Shown: one piece after another, positions 47,555 through 57,312 of the stretch
Layout: each line of letters opens with the position of its first letter
How positions within the stretch are numbered: position 1 is the stretch's first letter
Source: Cytobacillus eiseniae
Lineage (GTDB): Bacteria > Bacillota > Bacilli > Bacillales > Cytobacillaceae
Assembly: GCF_017874625.1 (NCBI RefSeq)
Contig: NZ_JAGIKZ010000006.1
Location: 115,517 to 179,516, forward strand
DNA: 64,000 nucleotides
Reading direction: 5' to 3'
The notes under the pieces: model-generated
What the model was told of the DNA's origin: nothing
Seen by the model: only the letters and a program-made list of their open reading frames with translations
The model's database searches: none
Translations under genes and position numbers: made by a program

Positions 47555-48916
47555 ATGAAAGTTGTTAAGTTTGGGGGTTCCTCTTTAGCATCTGGAGAAC
47601 AAATTGAAAAAGTATTTCAAATTGTGACATCTGATCCAAAAAGGAAAGTAATCGTCGTTTCTGCTCCTGGAAAAAGATATCCTACAGATGATAAAGTGAC
47701 CGATTTATTAATAAGGTGTGCTGAGCGATGCCTGTTAAAGTTTGACCCTTTAAAATTGTATGAGCAGGTAATCGAAAGATATGCTTCTATTGCAAGAGAA
47801 TTACTGCTGCCGAATGAACTAATGACTGAAATTGAATTAGATTTATTAGGAAGATTAAATGGGGACAAGGGAAATCCCGAGCAGTTTATCGATCGAATGA
47901 AGGCAAGTGGAGAGGATAATCACGCAAAACTGGTAGCAGCCTATTTTCGTGAGCAAGGAGTGGAAGCTCATTATATTAATCCAAAGGATGCCGGGCTATT
48001 AGTAAGTCCGAATGCTGGGAATGCTCAAGTATTGCCTGAATCTTATGAACAGCTATATTCTTTACGTCAACAATCTGGAATATTAATCTTTCCTGGCTTT
48101 TTTGGGTATAGTACAGCGGGGGAAGTATATACTTTCTCTCGCAGTGGATCAGATGTAACAGGTTCGATTCTTTCCAGTGCCTTGAAGGTTGATTTATATG
48201 AGAACTTCACAGATGTGGATGCGGTCTATTCTGTTAACCCATTTATTGTTAGCCATCCAAAGGAAATTAAGGAATTAACTTATCGTGAAATGCGGGAACT
48301 TTCATATGCTGGATTTACCGTTCTACATGATGAGGCGCTTGTTCCAGCATTTAAGGCAGGTATTCCCGTACAAATAAAGAATACGAATAATCCATCAGCA
48401 GAAGGAACGCGGATTGTTTCTGAACGTGCTCATACGAATGGGCCAGTTATTGGCATTGCAAGTGATAACGGGTTTTGCAGCCTATACGTTAGTAAGTATT
48501 TAATGAACAGAGAAGTAGGATTTGGAAGGAAGCTCCTCGCCATTCTTGAGAATTTCGGGTTATCTTATGAACATATTCCTTCAGGCATTGATGATATCTC
48601 TATTATTTTAAGAGAGAACCAATTTGATTCTGTCATTGAAAAGAAAATTAAACTTCAAATTGAAGCAGAACTTCATACGGATGAAGTCATTTTTGAGCAT
48701 GGTCTTGCACTAATTATGGTAGTAGGTGAAGGGATGCGGCATAATATTGGCACGACAGCAAGAGCATCTAAAGCATTAGCAAATGCCGATGTGAATATTG
48801 AGATGATCAACCAAGGATCATCAGAGGTGAGTATGATGTTTGGAGTGAAGGAAGTAGATGAAAAACGAGCGGTTCAGGCGTTATATAATGAATTCTTTGC
48901 TCCAGTAATTGTTTAA
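47555..48916 (+). CDS. Aspartate kinase, class III (YclM-type)
   Basis: 453 residues, monofunctional aspartokinase producing aspartyl phosphate for lysine, threonine and methionine. N-terminal kinase motif KVVKFGGSSLASGEQ, then VSAPGKRYPTDDKVTDLL, FSRSGSDVTGSILSSAL and the Asp/Glu region LYENFTDVDAVYSVNP. The C-terminal third carries two ACT regulatory domains, with VGEGMRHNIGTTARASKALA and IEMINQGSSEVSMMFGV. Length and lack of an internal start for a beta subunit fit the threonine/lysine-type enzyme YclM (ThrD) rather than DapG/LysC. I see no lysine riboswitch upstream. Confidence 0.93.
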   Translation: MKVVKFGGSSLASGEQIEKVFQIVTSDPKRKVIVVSAPGKRYPTDDKVTDLLIRCAERCLLKFDPLKLYEQVIERYASIARELLLPNELMTEIELDLLGRLNGDKGNPEQFIDRMKASGEDNHAKLVAAYFREQGVEAHYINPKDAGLLVSPNAGNAQVLPESYEQLYSLRQQSGILIFPGFFGYSTAGEVYTFSRSGSDVTGSILSSALKVDLYENFTDVDAVYSVNPFIVSHPKEIKELTYREMRELSYAGFTVLHDEALVPAFKAGIPVQIKNTNNPSAEGTRIVSERAHTNGPVIGIASDNGFCSLYVSKYLMNREVGFGRKLLAILENFGLSYEHIPSGIDDISIILRENQFDSVIEKKIKLQIEAELHTDEVIFEHGLALIMVVGEGMRHNIGTTARASKALANADVNIEMINQGSSEVSMMFGVKEVDEKRAVQALYNEFFAPVIV

Positions 48917-48964
48917 TTTTGCAAGGAGTGAATTGTATCGGGAAGTTGATAGAGGCAAACAATA

Positions 48965-49001
48965 AAAAATAGTGGATGCTACTTGAGCATCCACTATTTT
49001 T
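48965..49001. terminator. Bidirectional terminator between aspartokinase and queT
   Basis: Perfect 15-bp stem AAAAATAGTGGATGC/GCATCCACTATTTTT. The TAG stop codon of queT lies inside its right arm. Confidence 0.9.
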
Positions 49002-49485
49002 CTATTAATTTATTGAAATTCACTCGCTTATTGAGTGCATACATAATTGGAATTCCAACAGCCATAACAACAAATTCCCCAATTGCTGCAGTTAGCCATG
49101 TGTAACCAAATGGCCAGCCATATACAAGATTAAGCTCAAGAGCAATAATCCACATCATAAATGTAAAGACGACTGTATTTATAATCATACGGGCCCAAAT
49201 GTTCTTTATATAACGACAGACAAGAATCGTAATTAGTAAAGAAATCAAGGAATGTCCGACTCCAAAAATGAGATCATATGCTTTCATTGGTGAAAACAAT
49301 AGATTGGTTATAAATACACCTAGAATGATTCCATAAATATACTTTTTATTGAAAACGACTAGATGATTAAACATTTCAGATAACCGAAACTGGACGGCAA
49401 AAAAGCCAATTGGCTGGATAAGCATCGAGACAGCAATATATAAAGCTGCCAAAATCCCATTTCCAACAAGTGTTTTTACGTTCAT
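48994..49485 (-). CDS. queT: QueT-family queuosine precursor transporter
   Basis: 163-residue membrane protein with about five to six helices, of the QueT ECF S-component family that imports queuine/preQ1 precursors. Family-like pattern: GILAALYIAVSMLIQPIGFF, then AVQFRLSEMFNHL. The assignment is strongly supported by the preQ1-I riboswitch that overlaps its ribosome-binding site. The stop codon sits in the bidirectional terminator. The energising ECF module is not encoded here. Confidence 0.93.
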   Translation of the reverse strand: MNVKTLVGNGILAALYIAVSMLIQPIGFFAVQFRLSEMFNHLVVFNKKYIYGIILGVFITNLLFSPMKAYDLIFGVGHSLISLLITILVCRYIKNIWARMIINTVVFTFMMWIIALELNLVYGWPFGYTWLTAAIGEFVVMAVGIPIMYALNKRVNFNKLIEK

Positions 49486-49496
49486 ATTCTCTTCTC

Positions 49497-49540
49497 TCTC
49501 CTTAGTTTTTTTTCGTGGGAGGATCTCGAACCACGTGAGT
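49497..49540 (-). ncRNA. PreQ1-I riboswitch
   Basis: Read on the minus strand: a short stem CGTGG/CCACG encloses the conserved loop TTCGAGATCCTC. It is followed by an A-rich tail ending AAAAAACTAAGGAG, matching the preQ1 class I H-type pseudoknot. The GGAG of the tail is the ribosome-binding site of queT, 11-12 bases before its ATG, so ligand binding should block translation. The aptamer is minimal, under 45 bases. Confidence 0.9.
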
Positions 49541-49681
49541 TATCACTCAAATAAAATATTTTAAATGAAATGCGTGTGTTTGTCAAATAATAGTAAGGAG
49601 GGGTAAAAAGCGTATGGAACAATTCAACAATTGGCAACATTAAGGTTGACATAATTACATTTTCATTCAATTGATAATGAA

Positions 49682-49696
49682 ATGTAAACGCTTTAA
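49682..49696 (+). promoter_or_regulatory. Candidate cre (CcpA) site upstream of mtlA
   Basis: ATGTAAACGCTTTAA matches the catabolite-response element pattern WTGNAANCGNWNNCW with one mismatch at the penultimate C. It lies about 57 bp before the mtlA start. CcpA repression of mannitol operons is well established, which makes the site plausible. Confidence 0.6.
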
Positions 49697-49752
49697 TATT
49701 AATTGTAACAAAGGAATTATCAAAAAATTTAGATAGGAAGGGGTTTAGTGGG

Positions 49753-51186
49753 ATGACAGATCAGCAAGAAACTTCAGGCTTTAAGATTAAAGTACAACGT
49801 TTTGGCAGCTTTTTAAGCGGAATGATAATGCCTAATATTGGGGCATTTATCGCTTGGGGTCTTATAACAGCATTATTTATTCCAACAGGTTGGTTTCCTC
49901 ACAAAGAATTAGCTGAATTAGTTGGTCCAATGATCAATTACTTATTACCGATTCTAATTGGTTTTACTGGTGGACGTCTTGTTTATGATATTCGTGGAGG
50001 GGTCGTTGGAGCAACCGTTACAATGGGGGTTATTGTCGGTGCAGAAATTCCAATGTTCCTTGGTGCAATGATTGTCGGTCCATTGGGCGGCTGGGTCATT
50101 AAAAAATTTGATCAATTAATTGAAGGAAAGATTAAGTCAGGATTTGAAATGTTAGTCAATAACTTTTCAGCTGGAATCCTCGGCGGTTTCCTAACATTAG
50201 TTGCTTATAAATTAATTGGCCCACTTGTAAGTACTTTGACAAACTTCCTTGCAGATGGGGTTCAGTTCATATTTGATTTAAGTTTATTGCCGCTTGCTAG
50301 TATTTTTATTGAGCCAGCAAAGGTTCTATTCTTAAATAATGCGATTAATCATGGGATATTAGGGCCACTTGGTATTGAACAGGCAGCAGAAGCTGGCAAA
50401 TCAATTCTGTTCTTGCTGGAAGCGAATCCTGGGCCAGGGATTGGTATTTTACTTGCCTATATGATTTTTGGCAGAGGAGCAGCAAAGCAGACAGCTTCAG
50501 GTGCAGGAATCATTCACTTCTTTGGGGGGATTCATGAAATCTACTTCCCATATATATTAATGAAACCAATTTTATTATTAGCTGCGATTGCTGGAGGAGC
50601 ATCTGGTGTATTAACTCTTCAAATCTTTGGGGCTGGATTGGTGGCAGCACCATCACCAGGTAGCATTTTCGCAATTTTAGCATTAACACCAAAAGGAAAT
50701 TATGTGGGTGTTATTTTAGCGGTAGTAGTAGCAGCTGTTGTATCCTTCCTTATTTCAAGTATTATTTTGAAATCATCTAAGAAAACAAGCGAAGATGATC
50801 TAGTGAAGGCAACAGAAAAAACTTCTTCATTAAAAGGAAAAGAAAGTAGAGCAGCCGCATTTATCCAACCTAATCCGGTTGATAAAGGACAAGACGATTC
50901 TTTCGTACATGTGAAACATGTCATTTTTGCTTGTGATGCTGGGATGGGATCAAGTGCAATGGGTGCCTCCATTTTAAGAAATAAAGTAAAACAAGCAAAT
51001 ATAGATGTTTCAGTCACGAATATGGCGATTAGCAATCTCCCTTCTGATGCAGAGGTTATTATTACTCATAAAGATTTAACAAGCAGAGCAAAAGAAAAAG
51101 CGCCAAACGCTCATCATATTTCAGTTGAAAACTTTTTAAATAGCCCTAAATACGATGAGCTAGTTGAACAATTGAAAACAGAATGA
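49753..51186 (+). CDS. mtlA: Mannitol-specific PTS enzyme IICB
   Basis: 477 residues. Residues 1-340 form the membrane IIC domain (GSFLSGMIMPNIGAFIAWGL; GGIHEIYFPYILMKPI contains the substrate-binding GGIHE-like motif). A linker follows, then the IIB domain from ~385 with phosphorylatable Cys394 in FACDAGMGSSAMGAS. The IIA domain is not fused; it is the separate MtlF. MtlA takes up mannitol as mannitol-1-phosphate. ATG start with AGGAAGGGG upstream. The gene is probably under CcpA through the cre-like site and under MtlR. Confidence 0.96.
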   Translation: MTDQQETSGFKIKVQRFGSFLSGMIMPNIGAFIAWGLITALFIPTGWFPHKELAELVGPMINYLLPILIGFTGGRLVYDIRGGVVGATVTMGVIVGAEIPMFLGAMIVGPLGGWVIKKFDQLIEGKIKSGFEMLVNNFSAGILGGFLTLVAYKLIGPLVSTLTNFLADGVQFIFDLSLLPLASIFIEPAKVLFLNNAINHGILGPLGIEQAAEAGKSILFLLEANPGPGIGILLAYMIFGRGAAKQTASGAGIIHFFGGIHEIYFPYILMKPILLLAAIAGGASGVLTLQIFGAGLVAAPSPGSIFAILALTPKGNYVGVILAVVVAAVVSFLISSIILKSSKKTSEDDLVKATEKTSSLKGKESRAAAFIQPNPVDKGQDDSFVHVKHVIFACDAGMGSSAMGASILRNKVKQANIDVSVTNMAISNLPSDAEVIITHKDLTSRAKEKAPNAHHISVENFLNSPKYDELVEQLKTE

Positions 51187-51197
51187 CCAAATAGCTA

Positions 51198-51234
51198 ACT
51201 CGGCCTGGTTCCCTTTGAACCGGGCCCGAGTTTG
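51198..51234 (+). terminator. Partial intrinsic terminator between mtlA and mtlR
   Basis: ACTCGGCCTGGTTC pairs with GAACCGGGCCCGAGT, but only a weak T stretch follows (TTTGTC). It may reduce, not abolish, transcription into mtlR. Confidence 0.65.
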
Positions 51235-51272
51235 TCATCGTTATAGGATGGTTAGGAAATGAGGTGATTGAA

Positions 51273-53363
51273 TTGTATATTTCAGCTCGAGAAAAAATGA
51301 TTATTGAAGCTTTAATCAGAGAAAAAGAGGAAATGACGATAAAAGAACTATCAAAAATAATTGATGTGAGTGCTCGAACCATTCATCGAGATTTGAATAG
51401 CATCAAGGATTTCCTCGAATCCTATCAACTAACCCTCGTACGAAAATCAGGTGTTGGGGTTCAAATTGTTGGGGATGAAGACAAAAAGCTTGAACTGAAA
51501 AAGCAACTCAATATTTTCACCTTTAGAGAGTACACAGTAGATGAAAGACAAACGATGATTCTCTGTATTTTATATGAGTCCACTGAGCCTGTGAAGCTAT
51601 ATACGTTAGCGCAAGAACTTAGAGTGTCAATTGCTACAGTAAGCGCGGATTTAACAAAGCTTGAACAGCAGTTAAAACCATTATTGCTCTCTGTTATTAA
51701 AAAAAGAGGCTATGGTGTAGAGCTTTCTGGCACAGAAAAGGCAAAGCGCAGAGCGATTAGTTATTGGATTGCGAAAACAATGAAAGATGAGGGATTATTT
51801 GCTCTCATAAAAGAGCAAATTCAGCAGCAATCCTCTCATCATGATAACTTAATTTCCAATCGCTTAATGCAGCTTGTTGATCGTGAAAAACTATTTATCA
51901 TAGAAGAAATTATGAAGGATTTACAGCTTGATATTCAATTTACGATGACAGATAGCTCCTATGTCAGTTTGATGGTGCATCTAGGACTGGCATTGGAAAG
52001 AATTATCGTAGGTGAAAGCATCGAACTGAGTGAAGAGTATGCGAGTCAACTTAAAGAGGAACCAGAATACCCCATTGCGAAGAAGATCATCGATAAGCTG
52101 AAGGAGCGTTTCCAAGTAGCTATCCCAGATGCTGAAATAGGCTATATCACCATGCATTTGCAAGGTGCAAAGCTTCGAAAGCAAGAAGGGATTTTACATG
52201 AAGCAACTCATTTAGATTTATATATGCAAACAAGTAGATTCGTTCAACTAATGGAAGAAGCGACTGGTTTTCGATTGACAAACAATCGCTCACTTATCGA
52301 AGGACTCATGATTCATCTCAAACCTGCCATTTATCGGTTGGAACAAAATATGGGGATTATAAATCCTTTGTTAGATGAAATAAAAGAAAACTATATGGAA
52401 TTATTTGAACAAGTAAAAGGAGTAACTGTAAAGGTATTTCCCGCCATTCATTTTCCAGACGAAGAAATAGGCTATTTAGTTATGCACTTTGGATCAGCCA
52501 TGCTTAGTATGGGAGAAAAAGGCGATTTAAAAGCGTATATTGTTTGTTCAAGTGGGATCGGAACATCAAAATTACTTGCCTCCCGATTGCAGAAGGAAAT
52601 TCAGGAAATTGCTGAAGTTATAAATGTATCGATATTTGAATTAGATCAACTGCCTATTTCTGATAGAGACTTGGTTATTTCAACCATCCACTTACAAGAC
52701 TTTCATAGAGAGTATATGATTGTCAGTCCATTATTAACAAAAGATGAAATTAAACAAGTACAGCTATATGCAAGAAGACAAATATTGATGAAAAAACCAA
52801 TTCCTATTTTAAAAGAAAGAAAACCAATGATTGATGGCATGATAAAGAAAATGGAGGAAATTCATTTATATACAGGAACAATTGCTGAGATATTATCCAA
52901 TTTTCAATATATTCTTCTCCAAGATGAACAATCACCAGTGGAGTGTCTAGAGAGTATGTGTAAAATGCTAGAAAAAGAACATATTATTCAAGATGCAAAA
53001 CTTGTAGCCGAAGCTTTATTTGCAAGAGAGGCAATTGGAGGAATCGGTATTTCAGGTACAAAATTAGCGTTATATCACACAAGTAATGAACATGTGTCCA
53101 AACCTTCCTTTACTTTGCACAGACTCATCCAGCCTGCTGTAATGAAAGGGATGGATGGGAACGATATGGAGGTTCGAACATTATTGCTGCTTTTATCTCC
53201 AAAACCATACTACAAGGAAGGGGTAGAAGTACTTAGTTACATTAGTACGGTCATTATTGAAAATGAGCAGAGTATCTATTTATTTGAAAAAGAAGAGGAG
53301 AAGCAAGTACACTCCTATCTTGCAAAAAAGTTCGAACAATTTATTTTAGAAAAATTAAACTAA
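51273..53363 (+). CDS. mtlR: Mannitol operon transcriptional activator MtlR
   Basis: About 696 residues, a PTS-regulated activator. Domain order: N-terminal HTH (SKIIDVSARTIHRDLNSIKD), a second winged helix around residue 90-140, PRD1 and PRD2 (about 190-290 and 300-405) with regulatory histidines such as GYITMHLQGA and GYLVMHFGSA, a IIB-like domain with the cysteine in YIVCSSGIGTSKLLA, and a C-terminal IIA-like domain. TTG at 51273 is chosen: GAGGTG lies six bases upstream and the family begins MYxxAREK. Control by phosphorylation through HPr/EI, MtlA and MtlF is established for the B. subtilis homologue. Confidence 0.95.
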   Translation: MYISAREKMIIEALIREKEEMTIKELSKIIDVSARTIHRDLNSIKDFLESYQLTLVRKSGVGVQIVGDEDKKLELKKQLNIFTFREYTVDERQTMILCILYESTEPVKLYTLAQELRVSIATVSADLTKLEQQLKPLLLSVIKKRGYGVELSGTEKAKRRAISYWIAKTMKDEGLFALIKEQIQQQSSHHDNLISNRLMQLVDREKLFIIEEIMKDLQLDIQFTMTDSSYVSLMVHLGLALERIIVGESIELSEEYASQLKEEPEYPIAKKIIDKLKERFQVAIPDAEIGYITMHLQGAKLRKQEGILHEATHLDLYMQTSRFVQLMEEATGFRLTNNRSLIEGLMIHLKPAIYRLEQNMGIINPLLDEIKENYMELFEQVKGVTVKVFPAIHFPDEEIGYLVMHFGSAMLSMGEKGDLKAYIVCSSGIGTSKLLASRLQKEIQEIAEVINVSIFELDQLPISDRDLVISTIHLQDFHREYMIVSPLLTKDEIKQVQLYARRQILMKKPIPILKERKPMIDGMIKKMEEIHLYTGTIAEILSNFQYILLQDEQSPVECLESMCKMLEKEHIIQDAKLVAEALFAREAIGGIGISGTKLALYHTSNEHVSKPSFTLHRLIQPAVMKGMDGNDMEVRTLLLLLSPKPYYKEGVEVLSYISTVIIENEQSIYLFEKEEEKQVHSYLAKKFEQFILEKLN

Positions 53364-53378
53364 TGGAGGCGTTTTATT

Positions 53379-53816
53379 ATGGGTTTGCCAATTTTATCAG
53401 TAGAAAACATCGTGTTAAATCAAGAGCTAGCATCAAAGGAAGAGGCAATCCAGTTAGCGGGGAATATACTTGTTGACAGAGGATATGTACAGGCTGAATA
53501 CGTAAAGAAAATGCATGAGCGTGAAGCAATGACATCGACCTTTATGGGGAATTTTGTGGCCATTCCACATGGAACAGATGATGCAAAGAAAAATGTCCAG
53601 GAGTCAGGGATCTCGATTATTCAAGTGCCTAATGGCGTTGATTTCGGTGACGGCAATATTGTTAAATTAATATTTGGAATCGCAGGCAAAGGGGACGAAC
53701 ACCTTGAGCTCCTTTCGAAAATTGCCATTGTCGTTTCTGAAGTTGAAAATGTAGAAAAAATAGCGAAAGCTGCATCGAAGGAAGAGGTACTTTCATTTTT
53801 TGAAGGAGTGAACTGA
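53379..53816 (+). CDS. mtlF: Mannitol-specific PTS enzyme IIA
   Basis: 145 residues of the fructose/mannitol IIA family, with the phosphorylatable His64 in GNFVAIPHGTDDAKK. It passes phosphate from HPr to the IIB domain of MtlA. It is 15 bases after mtlR and two bases before mtlD, within one operon. Confidence 0.96.
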   Translation: MGLPILSVENIVLNQELASKEEAIQLAGNILVDRGYVQAEYVKKMHEREAMTSTFMGNFVAIPHGTDDAKKNVQESGISIIQVPNGVDFGDGNIVKLIFGIAGKGDEHLELLSKIAIVVSEVENVEKIAKAASKEEVLSFFEGVN

Positions 53817-53818
53817 AG

Positions 53819-54973
53819 ATGAAGGCCGTTCATTTTGGTGCTGGAAATATAGGAAGAGGATTCATTGGTCTATTACTGTATCAATCAGGATTTGAAACAT
53901 GTTTTGTCGATGTAAATAAAGAAATTGTTGATTTACTTAATGAAAAAAGACAGTATACTGTTCAGTTAGCGAATGAGGCACAAGAACAATTTTCAGTGGA
54001 AAATGTGTATGGGATCAATAGTGTGGAAAATCCAGAGCAAGTAGCAGAGGCGATTGCACATAGCGATCTAGTAACAGCGGCAGTTGGTCCGACGATTCTT
54101 CCTATGATCGCTGGAGCCATTGCCAATGGATTAAAAAAGCGATTAACTCAAACAAAAAAGGAATTAACTATTATTGCTTGTGAAAATATGATTGGTGGCA
54201 GTGCACTACTGAAGGAAAAGATATATGAACAATTAACTGATGATGAGAGAGGGCAGTTTGATCAATATTATTCCTTTCCGAATGCAGCCGTTGATCGCAT
54301 TGTTCCTAATCAAATAAATGAAGATAAATTAATGGTGACTGTTGAACCATTTTACGAGTGGATTGTTGATCAATCTGAGATTAAAGGAGTAAACCCGCCC
54401 ATTCATGGGATCACCTTTGTTGAGGATTTACAGCCATATATAGAAAGAAAGTTATTTACTGTTAATACTGGTCATGCAGTTGTTGCCTATTTAGGGTATT
54501 CAGCGGGAATTCCTTATATTGCTGAGTCTCTTCAAAATAAAGAAATAAGAGAAATGACAGCATGCATCTTACAAGAAACAAGTAAATATCTTATTACGAA
54601 GTATTCATTTGATAGAAAAGCACATATGGATTATGTAGAAAAGATAATCCAACGTTTTGCGAATCCATATATTTCAGATGAAACAACAAGGGTAGGCCGG
54701 TCACCGATTCGAAAATTGAATAAGAATGACCGTCTCATTCGCCCAGCAACACAATATGTTGAAATGTTTCATGAGACGCCAAATTGCTTAGCAAAAGGGA
54801 TTGCAGCAGCGCTAAGCTATGATTATCTTAATGATCCGGAAGCGAAGGAAATACAAGAAAAGATTCAACAAAAGGGCGTAGAAAATGCAATCGAAACATT
54901 TACAGGTCTTAAAGCGGACACAGATCTATTTACAGCGGTCTGCAATAACTATTATGAATTAGTTAGTAAGTAA
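53819..54973 (+). CDS. mtlD: Mannitol-1-phosphate 5-dehydrogenase
   Basis: 384 residues. The N-terminal Rossmann motif VHFGAGNIGRGFIGLLL binds NAD; KLFTVNTGHAVVAYLGY contains the polyol dehydrogenase lysine/histidine region, and later YISDETTRVGRSPIRKL fits the family. It converts mannitol-1-phosphate to fructose-6-phosphate. It is translationally close-coupled to mtlF. Confidence 0.96.
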   Translation: MKAVHFGAGNIGRGFIGLLLYQSGFETCFVDVNKEIVDLLNEKRQYTVQLANEAQEQFSVENVYGINSVENPEQVAEAIAHSDLVTAAVGPTILPMIAGAIANGLKKRLTQTKKELTIIACENMIGGSALLKEKIYEQLTDDERGQFDQYYSFPNAAVDRIVPNQINEDKLMVTVEPFYEWIVDQSEIKGVNPPIHGITFVEDLQPYIERKLFTVNTGHAVVAYLGYSAGIPYIAESLQNKEIREMTACILQETSKYLITKYSFDRKAHMDYVEKIIQRFANPYISDETTRVGRSPIRKLNKNDRLIRPATQYVEMFHETPNCLAKGIAAALSYDYLNDPEAKEIQEKIQQKGVENAIETFTGLKADTDLFTAVCNNYYELVSK

Positions 54974-55000
54974 AATAGTTCAGCAGGGGAGATGAAGATT

Positions 55001-55270
55001 TTGAAAAAGAGTACATTTGAAGTAATTGCGGAATCGGGTATTCATGCAAGACCAGCAACAGGTTTGGTTCAAGTAGCATCTAAATTTTCTTCGGAGGTTT
55101 TCCTTGAGTATAAGGAAAAAAAGGTGAATTTAAAGTCTATTCTCGGAGTGATGTCACTTGGCGTTGGGCAAGGTGCCCAAATTTCAATTTATACAGATGG
55201 GGCAGATGAAGAGGATGCCTTATCTGCTATAGAGAATTTCATGAAAACGGAAGGAATTGTTCAATCATGA
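55001..55270 (+). CDS. ptsH: HPr phosphocarrier protein encoded in the mannitol operon
   Basis: 89 residues from TTG 55001, with GGGGAG nine bases upstream; this gives the standard HPr length. The EI-dependent phosphorylation site is in [14 protein letters not shown] (His15 equivalent), and the regulatory serine in [16 protein letters not shown] (Ser46 equivalent), so HPr kinase and CcpA contact sites seem kept. It overlaps ptsI by four bases. HPr is usually encoded in a single ptsHI operon elsewhere; whether this is the only copy or a second one cannot be seen from the window. Confidence 0.93.
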   Translation: MKKSTFEVIAESGIHARPATGLVQVASKFSSEVFLEYKEKKVNLKSILGVMSLGVGQGAQISIYTDGADEEDALSAIENFMKTEGIVQS

Positions 55271-56985
55271 TGAACAATTTATCTGGGATTGCTGCTTCAA
55301 GCGGGATTGCAATTGGAAAGGCGTTTTTAATGGCAGAACCGAATCTAACAGTTGAAAAGAAAAAGATAGCTGAGATTGAACAAGAAATAACAAGATTTCA
55401 TGAGGCAATCACCTCTTCTAAACAAGAGTTGCAACTCATCCGTGAGCAAACGGCCAATCAAATGGGTGAGGAGAATGCTGCAATTTTTGATGCTCATTTG
55501 CTCGTACTAAGCGATCCTGAGTTACTTCAAGCAACAGAGGACAAAGTAAGAAGTGATGAAGTGAATGCAGAATTTGCATTACAGGAAATTTCACAAACAT
55601 TTGTTGTAATGTTTGAGCAAATGGATAATGAATATATGCGTGAACGAGCTGCAGATATTCAAGATGTAACAAAAAGGGTATTATCCAAGCTTCTTAATAT
55701 AGAAACATCAAAGATTTCAGCCATTGAGGAAGAAGTCATTATCATTTCCAATGATTTAGTCCCATCAGATACTGCCCAATTAAACAGGCAGTTTGTAAAG
55801 GGATTTATCACTGACATGGGTGGACGCACATCTCATTCCGCCATCATGGCAAGGTCAATGGAAATCCCTGCGGTAGTTGGCACACAGAATGCAACTGCAA
55901 TCATTAAAAGCAATGATTTTCTTATTATTGATGGTGACAGTGGGGAAGTCTTTGTCAATCCAACAGAAGATATGATTAAAGCATATGAACAAAAACAGCT
56001 AGGGCTCGAATCACAAAAGCGCCAATTAGCCGAGTTGAAAGATAAAAAAACGGTAACGCTGGATGGCAGGCAAGTTGAGATCGCTTCCAATATAGGCACC
56101 CCACAGGAAGTAGAAAATGTTCTTGCAAATGGCGGTGAAGGGATCGGTCTTTACCGGACAGAATTTCTTTATATGGAAAGAGAAACGATGCCAACAGAAG
56201 AAGAACAGTTTCAGGCGTATAAGCAAGTATTAGAGAAAATGGGAGAAAGACCTGTTGTTGTAAGAACATTGGATATTGGTGGAGATAAACAGCTTCCTTA
56301 CTTATCGATGCCAGAGGAAATGAACCCGTTTCTTGGCGTTCGTGCGATTAGGCTATGCCTCGAGGAACAGGAGATATTCAGAACCCAGCTTCGTGCATTA
56401 TTACGAGCAAGCTGTTTTGGAAATTTAAAAATTATGTTCCCGATGATTGCGACGATTGAGGAATTTCGTGAAGCAAAAAAGATTCTTCTTGAAGAAAAGA
56501 AAACATTAAAATTAGAAGGTGTTTCAGTTTCAGAGGAAATTGAGATTGGGATCATGGTTGAGACTCCTTCAACAGCTGTTCTTGCTGACCAATATGCAAA
56601 GGAAGTAGACTTCTTCAGTATCGGTACGAATGACCTCATACAATATACAATGGCTGCGGACCGGATGAATGAACGTGTATCCTATCTTTATCAGCCTTAT
56701 AACCCAGCGATATTAAGATTAGTAAAAATGGTTGTAGATGCCGCACATGCAGAAGGAAAATGGGCAGGGATGTGTGGGGAAATGGCCGGAGATGCTACTG
56801 CCATCCCATTATTAATTGGTCTTGGCTTAGATGAGTTTTCGATGAGTGCTCCATCTATGTTAAAAGCGAGAAGCCAGATTAATCAATTGTCCCATCATGA
56901 AATGGAAAGATTCGCAGAGCAAGCACTGAACATGCAAACAGCTGAACAAGTAAAGCAGTTAGTGGAAGAAAAGCTTCAAGTTTGA
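55267..56985 (+). CDS. ptsI: PTS Enzyme I (PEP-protein phosphotransferase)
   Basis: 572 residues, full length. The active-site histidine is His190 in [19 protein letters not shown]. The C-terminal PEP-binding barrel has [41 protein letters not shown] and the cysteine loop [14 protein letters not shown] at 55267 overlaps the ptsH stop; ATG at 55270 is an alternative. With HPr it gives the mannitol locus a complete phosphorelay. No terminator is obvious before the glycine riboswitch. Confidence 0.96.
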   Translation: MMNNLSGIAASSGIAIGKAFLMAEPNLTVEKKKIAEIEQEITRFHEAITSSKQELQLIREQTANQMGEENAAIFDAHLLVLSDPELLQATEDKVRSDEVNAEFALQEISQTFVVMFEQMDNEYMRERAADIQDVTKRVLSKLLNIETSKISAIEEEVIIISNDLVPSDTAQLNRQFVKGFITDMGGRTSHSAIMARSMEIPAVVGTQNATAIIKSNDFLIIDGDSGEVFVNPTEDMIKAYEQKQLGLESQKRQLAELKDKKTVTLDGRQVEIASNIGTPQEVENVLANGGEGIGLYRTEFLYMERETMPTEEEQFQAYKQVLEKMGERPVVVRTLDIGGDKQLPYLSMPEEMNPFLGVRAIRLCLEEQEIFRTQLRALLRASCFGNLKIMFPMIATIEEFREAKKILLEEKKTLKLEGVSVSEEIEIGIMVETPSTAVLADQYAKEVDFFSIGTNDLIQYTMAADRMNERVSYLYQPYNPAILRLVKMVVDAAHAEGKWAGMCGEMAGDATAIPLLIGLGLDEFSMSAPSMLKARSQINQLSHHEMERFAEQALNMQTAEQVKQLVEEKLQV

Positions 56986-57042
56986 CAAATCAGTAAAAAT
57001 GAATTATTTTAAATATATAGAAAATTATATTGGCGGATGACT

Positions 57043-57242
57043 TTTGTGGGAGAGTGCAAAACAATGAGCCACCGAAGGGGCAAGTTCCAAAAATACCCTT
57101 GGAACCAATCTCTCAGGTAGAAGAACCACAAATAGGACGCATCTCTGGAGAGCATATACATGAATGTATAGCACCAAAGAGGACCCAAGACAGCAATTTG
57201 GGACAAAACTTTCAGGTAAAAGGACAGGGAAGGGTAGAGAAT
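57043..57242 (+). ncRNA. Tandem glycine riboswitch
   Basis: Two glycine aptamers in series. The first has GGGAGAG, then GCCACCGAAGGGGCAA and CTCTCAGGTA; the linker and second aptamer have AGGACGCATCTCTGGAGAG, CACCAAAGAGGA, and CTTTCAGGTAAAAGGACAGG. These are the conserved core strands of the gcvT-type glycine motif. A terminator stem shares the 3' edge of aptamer 2 (57217-57225), so glycine binding should prevent termination. No glycine cleavage or transport gene follows: the next frame is a 46-codon FbpB-like gene, then the Mn riboswitch. Confidence 0.92.
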
Positions 57243-57265
57243 ACTACACTTTTTTGTCCTTTTTT
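57217..57265 (+). terminator. Glycine riboswitch expression platform
   Basis: AAAAGGACA (57217-57225), part of aptamer 2, pairs with TGTCCTTTT (57254-57262) ahead of a T run. The two structures are mutually exclusive. Confidence 0.82.
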
Positions 57266-57312
57266 TATTCCATAACAAAAAGGAAAATAACAACATGAGG
57301 AGGAACCTGGAA

